A stretch of 64,000 nt of DNA from Citricoccus sp. SGAir0253 (GTDB lineage Bacteria; Actinomycetota; Actinomycetes; Actinomycetales; Micrococcaceae): contig NZ_CP039424.1 in assembly GCF_005877055.1 (NCBI RefSeq), positions 1 to 64,000 of the forward strand. Direction: 5' to 3'. A program made the position numbers and the translations under genes. Positions within the stretch are counted from its first letter, which is position 1, and every line of letters starts with the position of its first letter. Of the stretch, positions 11,739-20,441 are shown in pieces. The notes below the pieces were generated by a model. It was given only the letters and a program-made list of their open reading frames with translations. It was not told where the DNA came from and ran no database searches.

Positions 11739-12623
11739 TCACTCGGCCGACTTCGGCGCGGGGACGCCCTCGACCTTCTCCTCGGCCGTGTCCACCACGG
11801 CGTCACCGGCGGCCACGGCCGGGGCGGGGGTGGTCCCGGCGCCCGGGGTCGCGGCGGGGAGCGTGGTGGTGGCGGTGCTCGCCGGGGTGGCGGCCGGCGT
11901 GGACGGCGCGCGCGTGGCCAGGTCCGGGTCGGCACCCGTGGTGGCGGCCGCGGCCGGCACGGTGGCACCGGCGGGGGCTCCGGTGCGCGGCAGCGGGGCC
12001 GGGGCCGGGGCCTTCCACGGGTCGTCGACCGGCTTGGTGAGCTGCCAGACGGCCACCGCGGCCGCGCCGGCGGCGACGACCATCCCGGCCACCAGCCAGC
12101 CGGTGTTGCCGGAGCCGCTCTTGCGGGCCTGCTTCTTCAGCTGCCTCTCCGCGGACTTCGCGTACTGCTCGGCGGCCCTGCGCAGCTTCTTCACGGCCTT
12201 CTTGTCCCCGGTGAGGCCGATGAGGGCGCTCTCCACGGCGGGGGAGACCTTGGCGTGGTGGGCGGCCCGGGAGGCCTGGCCCGCGACGCCGGCCAGCCGT
12301 CCGGAGGCGGCGGGGACGTACTCGTCCTGGACCTTGTGCCGAGCGGTCTCCACGACCGGGGCGACGCGCTCGGCGGCCCCCGCCAGGGCGGCGCCGGCCT
12401 GGCCCAGGCCGGCCTTGACCGGCGGCGTGAGGCGTTCGATGGTGTCGGCGACCTGGTGGGAGGCCTGCGCCCGGGCGGCCTTGCCGCGCACCTTGCCCTC
12501 GCCGAGCCCGCGCTCGGCCCAGGCCAGGGCGGCCTCCACCTTCGGGGCGGCCCAGAGCGCGGCCTGGTCCACTCCGGTGGTGAGCCGGTCCTCGAGAGTC
12601 GGGGCAGTCGTCTTCTTGCTCAT
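11739..12623 (-). CDS. Membrane-anchored helical protein of unknown function
   Basis: 294-residue protein that I do not recognise as an enzyme. Residues 1-160 are Ala-rich amphipathic helices of apolipoprotein- or hemagglutinin-repeat character (AALAWAERGLGEGKVRG, ERVAPVVETARHKVQDEYVP). A basic stretch (LKKQARKSGSGNTG) precedes a single membrane segment (LVAGMVVAAGAAAVAVWQL) and the motif TKPVDDPWKAP. The C-terminal 95 residues are a low-complexity Ala/Pro/Thr tail. The start ATG at 12623 has GGAGG six bases upstream and excludes the longer upstream frame. The central membrane motif appears conserved among Micrococcaceae by my recollection; function is unknown. Confidence 0.8.
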   Translation of the reverse strand: MSKKTTAPTLEDRLTTGVDQAALWAAPKVEAALAWAERGLGEGKVRGKAARAQASHQVADTIERLTPPVKAGLGQAGAALAGAAERVAPVVETARHKVQDEYVPAASGRLAGVAGQASRAAHHAKVSPAVESALIGLTGDKKAVKKLRRAAEQYAKSAERQLKKQARKSGSGNTGWLVAGMVVAAGAAAVAVWQLTKPVDDPWKAPAPAPLPRTGAPAGATVPAAAATTGADPDLATRAPSTPAATPASTATTTLPAATPGAGTTPAPAVAAGDAVVDTAEEKVEGVPAPKSAE

Positions 12624-12814
12624 TCGAACCTCCATGACGTGCGCTGGTGCACTCTGCTGTGCCGGCGGCAAACCGGTGCGCCGGGCCTGGGTACAGCCTA
12701 AGGGGTTCGGCGCGGCGGCGGCACGGCGGGGACGTTCGCCCCGGGTTCGGCCCTCGGCGAAGACGGGGCCCCGGTCAGGCCCAGGACCGGCCCCCACGCG
12801 CGGCAGGTGGAACA

Positions 12815-13369
12815 ATGGCGGACATGACTGCTATCGCGACCCACATCGCCACCATCAAGACCAACGCCGGGGACATCGTCGTCGAGCTCTACGGCAACCA
12901 CGCGCCGAAGACCGTGCGGAACTTCATCGGCCTGGCCACCGGGGACCAGGAGTGGACCCACCCGGCCACGGGCGAGACCCAGACGGGCACCCCGCTGTAC
13001 AACGGCACCATCTTCCACCGCATCATCAAGGACTTCATGATCCAGGGCGGTGACCCGCTCGGCCGTGGCATCGGCGGCCCGGGCTACCAGTTCGACGACG
13101 AGATCAACCCGGACCTCGACTTCACCACCCCCTACAAGCTGGCCATGGCCAACGCCGGCATCCAGGGCGGCCGCGGCACCAACGGCTCCCAGTTCTTCAT
13201 CACCTCCGTGCCCACCACCTGGCTGCAGGGCAAGCACACCATCTTCGGCGAGGTGAAGGACGAGGCCTCGCAGAAGGTCGTGGACGAGCTGAACTCCGTG
13301 CGCACCGGCCCCGGCGACAAGCCGGTCGAGGACGTGGTCATCGAGTCGATCGAGATCAAGGAAGCCTGA
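12815..13369 (+). CDS. ppiB: Cyclophilin-type peptidyl-prolyl isomerase
   Basis: Catalyses cis-trans isomerisation of proline peptide bonds; a cytoplasmic protein with no signal peptide. The 184 residues span one cyclophilin domain: TNAGDIVVELYGNHAPKTV, the active-site region FHRIIKDFMIQGGD, and GRGTNGSQFFIT. The length matches actinobacterial PpiA/PpiB. Two ATGs are possible, at 12815 (MADMTAIATH) and 12824. The former follows AGGTGG by only 4 nt, the latter by 13; 12815 is slightly favoured. A rhomboid protease gene starts 10 nt after the stop, so the two are probably co-transcribed. Confidence 0.95.
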   Translation: MADMTAIATHIATIKTNAGDIVVELYGNHAPKTVRNFIGLATGDQEWTHPATGETQTGTPLYNGTIFHRIIKDFMIQGGDPLGRGIGGPGYQFDDEINPDLDFTTPYKLAMANAGIQGGRGTNGSQFFITSVPTTWLQGKHTIFGEVKDEASQKVVDELNSVRTGPGDKPVEDVVIESIEIKEA

Positions 13370-13379
13370 GGCACCTCGA

Positions 13380-14318
13380 GTGTCCCACCTGGCCCCGGGC
13401 GGTCCGGAGGGCGCGGCAGGCCGGCCATTGCCGGTGTGCCCGCGCCATCCGGACCGCCCGTCCCTTATCCGCTGCCAGCGCTGCGGCCGGCCCGCCTGCC
13501 CCGAGTGCCAGCGCCCGGCCGCCGTCGGGGTGCACTGCGTGGACTGCGTGGTGGACCTCCGCGCCGGGACGCGGCCGGGGCGTGCGCTGGGCGGCCCGAC
13601 GCCGGCCCGGACGGGCCTCGCGGCGGCCCGGCGGCCGCGGAGCGCGGAGCGTCCCACGGTCACGTGGGTCCTGATCGGGCTGTGCGCGGTGGCCTACGTG
13701 CTGCAGTGGCTCACGGCCGGCCAGCGGCCCGGCGTCACCGAGCTCTTCTGGTACGCGGGCGTGCACACCTCCGCCTGGATGACGGAACCGTGGCGGATGC
13801 TCACCTCGGCGTTCCTGCACTCGCTGGGCAATCCGCTGCACATCCTGCTGAACCTCTTCACCCTGTGGATGATGGGCCGGATCCTCGAACCGGTCCTCGG
13901 CTGGGCCCGGTTCCTCACGCTGTACCTGGTCGCCGCCCTCGGCGGTTCCGTGGCCGTGCTGTGGCTCTCCCCGCCGGACGTGCCCGTCCTGGGCGCCTCG
14001 GGGGCCGTCTACGGGCTCTTCGCGGCCCTGTTCATCGTGCTGCGGCGCACCGGCGGGAACGTGACCTCGATCGTGGCGTTGATCGCCGTGAACCTCGTCG
14101 TGTCCTTCATGGGTGCCAACATCTCGTGGCAGGGGCACATCGGTGGCCTCGTGTCCGGGGCGGCCTGCGCCGCCGTCTTCGCCTACGTGCCCCACGCGCG
14201 CCGGGGACCGGCGCTGCGGCAGTGGCTGGGTACGGCGGCGGTCGCCGGGACGCTGGTGGTCCTGGCCGTGCTCGGTGCCGCCCGGCTGACCCCGACGGTG
14301 CTGCTCGGCCTCGCCTGA
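13380..14318 (+). CDS. Rhomboid intramembrane serine protease with N-terminal zinc-finger
   Basis: Integral membrane protease of the rhomboid family. The 312 residues begin with a B-box-like zinc-binding module (CPRHP, CQRCGRPACPEC, CVDC; about residues 20-57). A basic linker and at least six hydrophobic segments follow. The catalytic serine is S207 in GASGAVYG and the partner histidine is H253 in GHIGGLVSG, the canonical dyad. GTG 13380 is 10 nt after ppiB. The stop TGA is followed immediately by the first element of the DnaA-box cluster. The substrate is unknown. Zinc-finger rhomboids next to a cyclophilin are common in actinobacteria. Confidence 0.94.
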   Translation: MSHLAPGGPEGAAGRPLPVCPRHPDRPSLIRCQRCGRPACPECQRPAAVGVHCVDCVVDLRAGTRPGRALGGPTPARTGLAAARRPRSAERPTVTWVLIGLCAVAYVLQWLTAGQRPGVTELFWYAGVHTSAWMTEPWRMLTSAFLHSLGNPLHILLNLFTLWMMGRILEPVLGWARFLTLYLVAALGGSVAVLWLSPPDVPVLGASGAVYGLFAALFIVLRRTGGNVTSIVALIAVNLVVSFMGANISWQGHIGGLVSGAACAAVFAYVPHARRGPALRQWLGTAAVAGTLVVLAVLGAARLTPTVLLGLA

Positions 14319-14599
14319 TATCCACAAGGTTATCCACGGATGTGGACGGAATGACACGGGTGTGATTCACAAGGAGGGTTATCCACAGTCGTTATCCACA
14401 CTGTGGATGAATCACACCGGTGTCGTTCCCTCCACAGGGGCGGCTGTGGACAGCAAGATCCCTGTCCGCCGGGGAATCCGAGGCCCGTGGCGACAGTGTG
14501 GACAGGCCGGCCCCTCCGTGGGGAGAACGGCTCCACTCTTCCACAGGGCGTGGGGAGCAGGACGGGCAGGCCGGGCCGAATTCACCACCGTTGTCCACA
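14318..14599. other. Second DnaA-box cluster in a gene-free region
   Basis: The convergent gap 14319-14958 holds no supportable gene. Perfect DnaA boxes: TTATCCACA at 14379-14387 and 14392-14400, TTGTCCACA at 14591-14599. One-mismatch boxes lie at 14318-14326, 14330-14338, 14402-14410, 14445-14453 and 14497-14505, on both strands. A 29-bp inverted repeat (14341-14369 with 14408-14436, 26 of 29 matching) encloses the two perfect TTATCCACA boxes, and its outer ends are themselves box-like (TGTGGACGG). The density equals that of oriC, 12.5 kb away. It may titrate DnaA or regulate initiation. From 14600 to 14958 I see nothing notable. Confidence 0.85.
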
Positions 14600-14958
14600 G
14601 GTCTTCCAGCGGAGGGTGAGGGGCCGGTGGATATCACGAGGTCCGTGCCGCGATCGGGGCCGCCGTCGGGAGTCCGCGGCCGTGAGGGGGGTCGGGAGGG
14701 GCGGCGTCGAGAGGAGAGAGGCTTCGGGACGGCGACCCGGAGGGGACGGCCTGGAGGGTGGCGCTCCGGGAGGCGAGGGACCGGGGGGCGGTGAGCCGAC
14801 CCCGGATGCGCCGGCGGACGGTCCCTCCGGAGCCGGGCGACCGCCCGGTCACCCCTGCATGACGCACTGGTCGCTCAGGGGTGACGGCCCGCCCGACTCC
14901 GGACGACGGCCGGGTCAGCCCCGGGCGTCCGCCGGGAGTGCGCCGGGTCCGTGCCGGG

Positions 14959-15273
14959 TCAGCGCCAGCGGGTGGTCATGACGAAGCCGATGACCGCGAT
15001 GCCGAAGCCGATGCCGATGTTCCAGCCGCCCGCCTGCGGGAGGGGGGCCAGGCCCATGGTGATGTAGTAGACGATGATCCACAGCAGGCCGATGATCATC
15101 AGGCCGAACATGATCGCCTTGTACCAGACGGGCAGCGGCCCGGGCTCCTGGGCGGCGGCGCGTGCGGCGGCCCGGCGCTCGGCCCGCTCGGCGGAGACGT
15201 GGTTCTTACCGGTCCTGCGGGACTTCGACTCGGGCAAGGGATTCCTCTTCGACTCTTCGACGGGATCGGTCAC
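14959..15273 (-). CDS. crgA: Cell division protein CrgA
   Basis: Small actinobacterial membrane protein that joins the divisome at the septum; mycobacterial CrgA interacts with FtsZ, FtsQ, PBPs and CwsA. The 104 residues contain a basic cytoplasmic N-terminus (about 1-48), two membrane helices (about 52-72 and 81-100) and the conserved features PVWYK and a short TTRWR C-terminus. The start is GTG at 15273. It lies beside the pknB/pabA locus, exactly as in mycobacteria and streptomycetes. Identification is firm. Confidence 0.95.
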   Translation of the reverse strand: MTDPVEESKRNPLPESKSRRTGKNHVSAERAERRAAARAAAQEPGPLPVWYKAIMFGLMIIGLLWIIVYYITMGLAPLPQAGGWNIGIGFGIAVIGFVMTTRWR

Positions 15274-15328
15274 GGTGCCGGAGACGCCGGGGAGGCGTAT
15301 TCTGCTGCAGACGACTCCGGTCCCGATC

Positions 15329-15334
15329 AGTCTA
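15329..15334 (-). promoter_or_regulatory. Candidate -10 element for crgA
   Basis: On the minus strand this reads TAGACT, the commonest -10 form in this window, about 55 nt upstream of the crgA GTG. Confidence 0.45.
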
Positions 15335-15449
15335 GCGGCGACCGCCGCCGGCCTGCCCGGACCGCCGGGGCCGCCGGCAGGACCGCGTCCACCCGTGGTC
15401 CGGTCCGTCCCGGTCCCCGAACCACCGACTCGACGTTAGGCACCCCCGC

Positions 15450-16115
15450 ATGACCTCCCCGTCCCAGCGACCCGACGGCGCCCCGGCGCGCGTCCTCGTG
15501 GTCGACAACTACGACAGCTTCGTCTACACGCTCGTGGGATACCTGCGCGAGCTCGGGGCGGACACCCTCGTGGTGCGCAACGACGCCGTCACGGTGGGCG
15601 AGGCCATCGAACTGGCGGCCGAGCGCGACGGCGTCCTGCTCTCGCCCGGCCCGGGTACGCCCGCGGAGGCCGGCATCAGCATCGCCATGGTCCGCTGGGC
15701 GGCCGAGCACGCGGTGCCCCTGTACGGGGTGTGCCTGGGCCACCAGGCGATCTCGGAGGCCTTCGGGGCGACGGTGACCCACGCGGAGGAGCTCATGCAC
15801 GGCAAGACCTCCCGGCTGCGGCACGGCCGGCACCCGATGTTCGCCGGCGTCCCGGACCCGTTCTCCGCCACGCGGTACCACTCGCTCGCGGCCGTGCGTT
15901 CCACCGTCCCCGCGGAGCTGGAGATCACCGCCGAGACGGAGGGCGGCATCGTCATGGGCGTCGCCCACCGCACCGCGCCGTTGTGGGGCGTCCAGTTCCA
16001 CCCCGAGTCGGTCCTCACCGAGGGGGGCTACCGGATGCTCGCCAACTGGCTGGAGTCCCTCGGCATGGCCGGGGTGGCCGAGCGAGCGGACACGCTCTCC
16101 CCGCTCGTCGGCTGA
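15450..16115 (+). CDS. pabA: Glutamine amidotransferase component of anthranilate/aminodeoxychorismate synthase
   Basis: Class I glutamine amidotransferase subunit that delivers ammonia for chorismate amination. The 221 residues begin with RVLVVDNYDSFVYTL. The nucleophile is C95 in GVCLGHQ and the catalytic pair is H184/E186 in HPES. PabA (folate) and TrpG (tryptophan) cannot be told apart from this sequence. No chorismate-binding partner or trp gene is adjacent, and its neighbours are crgA and pknB, as in other actinobacteria, where it is annotated either way. ATG 15450 is used; the frame converges with pknB, the two stops being back to back (16113-16118). Confidence 0.93.
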   Translation: MTSPSQRPDGAPARVLVVDNYDSFVYTLVGYLRELGADTLVVRNDAVTVGEAIELAAERDGVLLSPGPGTPAEAGISIAMVRWAAEHAVPLYGVCLGHQAISEAFGATVTHAEELMHGKTSRLRHGRHPMFAGVPDPFSATRYHSLAAVRSTVPAELEITAETEGGIVMGVAHRTAPLWGVQFHPESVLTEGGYRMLANWLESLGMAGVAERADTLSPLVG

Positions 16116-18464
16116 TCAGCCGTCCTCGTCACCGCCCTCGTTCCCGCCGCCGTTCCCGCCGCCGTTGCCCCGGTTGTTCCCCGGCCCGGTGGGCGGGGGT
16201 GAGTCGGACGGCGCCGGGGACCCCGTCGCGCTGCCCGTCGGTGAGGGACTGGCGGACGAGGAGGTGCCCGACGGCGAGGGACTGGCCGAGGCGGAGGCCG
16301 ACGCGGACGGCGTCGCGCTCGGCGTGGGCGTGGGGGTCGGCGTCGCGCTCGGCGTGGGCGTCGGGGTGGGTGTGGGCCGCGGGGCGGGCCGCTGCGGCCG
16401 GACCGCGACCTCGACGGTGACGGAGGACCCCTGGGGCACCTCCGTGCCCTCGGCCTCCTCCTGGGCCACGACGGTGCCCTCGCGGACCACCTCGTTGGCC
16501 ACCTCCACGACCGTCATCCGCAGCCCCGCGTCCTCCAGCGCGGCCTGCGCCTCGGCGCGGCTGAGGTCCACCAGGGCCGGCACCTCGACCATGCCGGAGG
16601 AGACCTGCAGCTCCACGGACGCCCCGGAGCGCACGGTCGACCCCAGCTCCGGGGAGGTGCCCACCAGCCGGTCGCGCGGCACGTCCGCGGAGGGCACGTC
16701 CCGGACCGAGGAGATCGACAGCCCGAGTTCCTCGAGGACGTCCCGGGCGGTGGCCTCCGACTGGCCGGCGAGGCTCTCGGGGATCACCACCTGGTCCGGG
16801 CCCAGGGAGATGAGCAGGGCCACCTCCTGGCCCTTCTGCATGGTGGTGCCGGCCTCCGGCTCGGTGCCCACGGCGAGGTCTCGCGCCACCTCGTCGTCGT
16901 GGACCTCCTCCAGCATGGGGCGCAGTTCCGCCGCCGTCAGGGCGTTCTGGGCCTCGATCTGCGTGAGGTTGGCGACCTCCGGGACGGTGACCTGGTTGGC
17001 CTCGAGGTTCCGCCGGTTCAGCTCGTCCATGAGGAACCAGCCGCCGGCCACCGCGGCCAGGGCCAGGATGACGACGAGGACGGGGATCCACACCCGGTGA
17101 CGCCGCCGCGGTGCCGGCCGCCGGGCCGCCTCCTGGGGGTCGTGGGGCATCGCGGCGAAGGCGAGGGGGTGGCCCGTGTCCTCGGACAGCGGGGGCGTGG
17201 ACGCGCTGGGCGCCGGCCCGCGCTCCCCGGTCCCCGGGTAGCCGTCGGCCGCCGCGACGGGCGCGGCCGGGCCCGCGGCGCCGCCGCGGCCCTCCTCGGC
17301 AGGATCCCCACCGAGGGCGGGGATGGGCTCGGTGTCCTCGTGCACCGGCCCCCGCACCCCCGGCAGGGCCTCCGTGGCCGGTCCGGCGACCTGCCCGGTG
17401 CCCGGGCCCGGGACGACGGCGACGGCGGCCGTCGCGTCCGGATCGGCGTCGCGTCCGGACGGGGAGCCCGTCGCGGCGTGGGCACCGGCGGCGCCCACGG
17501 CCGCGACCGCCCCGGCCGTACCGAGAGCGCCCGGGGATGCGGCCCCGGCGGCCCCGCCCGTCCCGGCCCGCGCGGCACCGGACCCGCCCGCGGCAGCGGC
17601 CGGGCCGGCGTCGGCAGCCCGCAGGACCCGCTCCAGCGCGGCGCGGAACTCCAGGCCGGTCTGGAACCGCTCGTCCTTGTCCTTGGCCAGGGCCCGGGCG
17701 ACGACCGCGTCCAACGCGGGGGAGACCTGGGGGTTCAGCGTGGACGGGGCGGGCGGGTCCTCCCGCACGTGCTGGTAGGCCACCGCCACGGGGGAGTCGC
17801 CCACGAACGGCGGGCGGCCCGTGAGCAACTCGAACAGCAGGCAGCCGGCGGAGTACAGGTCGGACCGCGAGTCGACCGTCTCCCCGCGGGCCTGCTCGGG
17901 GGAGAGGTACTGGGCGGTGCCCACGACCGCCTGGGTCTGGGTCATGGTGGCGGCGGAGTCGGCCAGGGCCCGGGCGATGCCGAAGTCCATCACCTTCACC
18001 GCCCCGGAGCCGGTGACCATGACGTTGGCGGGCTTGATGTCCCGGTGGACGATGCCGGCCTCGTGGCTGAAGTGCAGGGCCGCCAGCACGCCGGAGGTCC
18101 ACTCCACCGCCTGGTCCACGGAGAGCTCGTCGTGGCGCAGCAGGTCCCGCAGGGTCCGGCCGTCCACGAACTCCATGATCATGAAGGGGCAGTCCACCCC
18201 GTGGTGCCCGGCATCCTCGAACGTCTCCTCGCCGGTGTCGTAGACGGAGACGATGTTCGGGTGGTTCAGCGCGGCCGAGGACTGCGCCTCCCGGCGGAAG
18301 CGCGACTGGAACTGCGGGTCCCGGGCGAGGTCCGGGCGCATCATCTTGATCGCCACCCGGCGCCCCAGGCGCAGGTCGCGGCCCTGGAACACGTCGGCCA
18401 TGCCGCCCCGGCCGATGAGGTCACCGACCTCGTACCGGCCGTTGAGGATGCGTTGGTGTGGCAC
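16116..18464 (-). CDS. pknB: PASTA-domain Ser/Thr protein kinase PknB
   Basis: Transmembrane eukaryotic-like kinase that senses cell-wall fragments and phosphorylates growth and division proteins. About 782 residues: the kinase domain (about 11-275) has the ATP lysine K40, catalytic loop HRDIKPAN with D142 and DFG with D160. An Ala/Gly-rich linker follows, then one membrane helix ([19 protein letters not shown]), at least three extracellular PASTA repeats, and a Pro/Thr/Ser tail ending in Gly/Asn. The chosen GTG 18464 gives [13 protein letters not shown], aligning with mycobacterial PknB. The upstream spacing sequence AGGACCTGCACA gives only a weak ribosome site. The pknA frame runs into this start without a stop (see the finding). 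Confidence 0.95.
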   Translation of the reverse strand: MPHQRILNGRYEVGDLIGRGGMADVFQGRDLRLGRRVAIKMMRPDLARDPQFQSRFRREAQSSAALNHPNIVSVYDTGEETFEDAGHHGVDCPFMIMEFVDGRTLRDLLRHDELSVDQAVEWTSGVLAALHFSHEAGIVHRDIKPANVMVTGSGAVKVMDFGIARALADSAATMTQTQAVVGTAQYLSPEQARGETVDSRSDLYSAGCLLFELLTGRPPFVGDSPVAVAYQHVREDPPAPSTLNPQVSPALDAVVARALAKDKDERFQTGLEFRAALERVLRAADAGPAAAAGGSGAARAGTGGAAGAASPGALGTAGAVAAVGAAGAHAATGSPSGRDADPDATAAVAVVPGPGTGQVAGPATEALPGVRGPVHEDTEPIPALGGDPAEEGRGGAAGPAAPVAAADGYPGTGERGPAPSASTPPLSEDTGHPLAFAAMPHDPQEAARRPAPRRRHRVWIPVLVVILALAAVAGGWFLMDELNRRNLEANQVTVPEVANLTQIEAQNALTAAELRPMLEEVHDDEVARDLAVGTEPEAGTTMQKGQEVALLISLGPDQVVIPESLAGQSEATARDVLEELGLSISSVRDVPSADVPRDRLVGTSPELGSTVRSGASVELQVSSGMVEVPALVDLSRAEAQAALEDAGLRMTVVEVANEVVREGTVVAQEEAEGTEVPQGSSVTVEVAVRPQRPAPRPTPTPTPTPSATPTPTPTPSATPSASASASASPSPSGTSSSASPSPTGSATGSPAPSDSPPPTGPGNNRGNGGGNGGGNEGGDEDG
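16309..16368 (+). repeat. Two-copy 30-nt tandem repeat in the pknB tail
   Basis: Two nearly identical 30-nt units, each beginning GGCGTCGCGCTCGGCGTGGG, encode the (Pro-Thr)n-Ser-Ala-Thr repeat of the extracellular PknB tail. It could vary in copy number between strains. Confidence 0.75.
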
Positions 18465-18555
18465 TGTGCAGGTCCTGTTCCGTGGGGACTCGTCGGTGAC
18501 TGGTCGGGGGCTCGTCAGGGGGCTCGCGGCAGGGTGGCCCGGGTGGTCCCGGCGG

Positions 18556-20441
18556 TCAGCTCTCCTCGGCGGGCGCCGCGTCCAGCGAGGACGCTGCGCC
18601 GTCCCCCCGGGAGCCGGGGAGGCGGCGCCGGTCTCGGCGGTCGTGTCGGCGGTGGTGTCCGCCGTGGGCTCGTCCGTGGCGGGCGCGGTGCTCGTGGCCG
18701 GCGCGCTCGTCGACGGGGCTGCGGAGGTGGGGTCCTCGGTGGGCGCGGACGGGCTGGCCGGGGCGCTCGTCGAGGGCGGGGCGGTGGTCTCGGCGGGCGT
18801 CGAGCTCGCCGGGGCGCTCGTCTCCGGCGCGGAGGAGGACTCCGACGGCGGGGCCTGCGTGGTCGGCGGCGCCTCCGCGTACGTCACGGTGATGAGCCGG
18901 CCCAGGGGGACCTCGCCGGTGGGGTCGAGCCCGAGCACGAGGCCCGGCGTCACCTCGGAGCTCCGCTGGCCGGTCTGGGTGACCTGGAAGCCCAGGTCGC
19001 GCAGCTCGGCCGCCACCTCGTCCACGGGCCGCCCCAGGTAGGACGCCGCCGAGATGGTCACGGTCCGCGGCGCCTCGGTGGTCTCGCTCGCGGTCGGCGA
19101 CTCCGAGGCGCTGGCCGAGGTGGCCGAGGTGGCCGAGGTGGAGGGCGTGGCCGGCGCCGAGGAGGACTCCTCGGCGGGGCCCCGGGCGAGCAGCGGGCCC
19201 AGCCACATGCCCAGGAGCACGAACAGCACCAGCGCGAGCAGGCCGATCAGCGGCCAGGTCCACGGGCTGCGCCGGCGCGGCTCGGCCGTGCGGTCCAGGT
19301 CCTCGTCCCGCCCGTCGGCCGCGAGGTCGGCGGCCCCGGTGCCCGGGCCGGCGTCGGGCCCGCCCGTGGCCGAGATCCGGGGGGACCCGGCCGCCGCGGC
19401 GCCCGCGCCCACGGCCGCCCCGGCCGCGGCGGAGCCCGCGAGCGGCAGGGCCGAGGTCCCGGTGCCCCGGGATCCCGAGGCGCCCGCGGGCCGCTCGATC
19501 ACCTCGGTGGCGTGGGTCTGGGTCATCCCGGAGAAGTCCACCGGCTGGGTGACGGCCTCGGTCGGGGCCCCGGTGCTGAGGAACGGGAGCATCCCGGGCA
19601 CGGACGCCGCGGCGGAGGCGGTGTCCTGCCGGCGCAGGGCCTCGGCGGCCTCGGCCAGGGCGGTGGCGTTGGCCGGCCGGTCCCGCGCCTCCTTCGAGAG
19701 CATGGACATGATCAGCGCGCGCACCGGCTCGGGGATGGACTCCGGCAGCGGCGGCGGCGGGTCGTTGACCTGGGCCAGGGCGATGGCGATCTGGGACTCC
19801 CCGGAGAACGGGCGGTGCCCCACGAGGCACTCGTAGCCGATCACGCCGAGGGAGTAGATGTCCGAGGACCCGGTGGCCTGCTGGCCGGTGGCCTGCTCGG
19901 GCGCGAGGTACTGGGCGGTGCCCATCACCTGCCCGGTGGCCGTCAGCGGCACCTGGTCGGCCAGCCGGGCGATGCCGAAGTCCGTGACCTTGACGCGCCC
20001 GTGCGGCGTGATGAGCAGGTTGCCGGGCTTGATGTCCCGGTGCACGAGCCCCTGGGCGTGGGCGGCGGACAGCGCGCGCGCCGTCTGCGCCATGATGTTC
20101 AGGGTCCGGTCCGGGGACAGGACCTTCTCCTTGTCCAGGATGGCGGACAGCGGCGGGCCGGGCACCAGTTCCATCACGAGGTACCCGGAGCCGCCCTCCT
20201 CGCCGTAGTCGAAGACGTTGGCGACGCCGGGGTGGTTCAGCAGCGCGGTGTGCTGGGCCTCGGCCCGGAACCGGCGCAGGAAGTTGGCGTCCCCGGTGTA
20301 CTCCTCCTTGAGGATCTTCACCGCCGTGAGCCGCCCCAGGACCTTGTCCCGGGCCTTCCAGACCTCGCCCATGCCACCGATGGCGATGCGCTCGGTGAGC
20401 TGGTACCTGCCGCCCAGCGTGATACCCGATGTCGGCCTCAC
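18556..20441 (-). CDS. pknA: PASTA-domain Ser/Thr protein kinase PknA (apparent frameshift near the 3' end)
   Basis: Second eukaryotic-like kinase of the division locus. The kinase domain (about 13-275) has ATP lysine K42, HRDIKPGN and [10 protein letters not shown] low-complexity linker, a membrane helix ([19 protein letters not shown]), a single PASTA domain ([19 protein letters not shown]) and an Ala/Ser/Thr/Pro tail follow. GTG 20441 overlaps the pbpA stop (GTGA). As given, its frame has no stop before pknB. With one extra base in the C6 tract 18603-18608 the tail would read [17 protein letters not shown] and stop at 18556. Codon third positions favour that reading after the tract, so I end the gene there (about 628 residues). 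Confidence 0.85.

Noticed and set aside
14318-14599. Integrated plasmid origin
   Set aside because: DnaA boxes are present, but there is no rep gene, partition gene, iteron array or mobile element nearby, and the flanking genes are core.
14634-14867. 77-codon minus-strand frame in the convergent gap
   Set aside because: Arg/Pro/Ser-rich low-complexity product, no promoter or ribosome site, no family resemblance.
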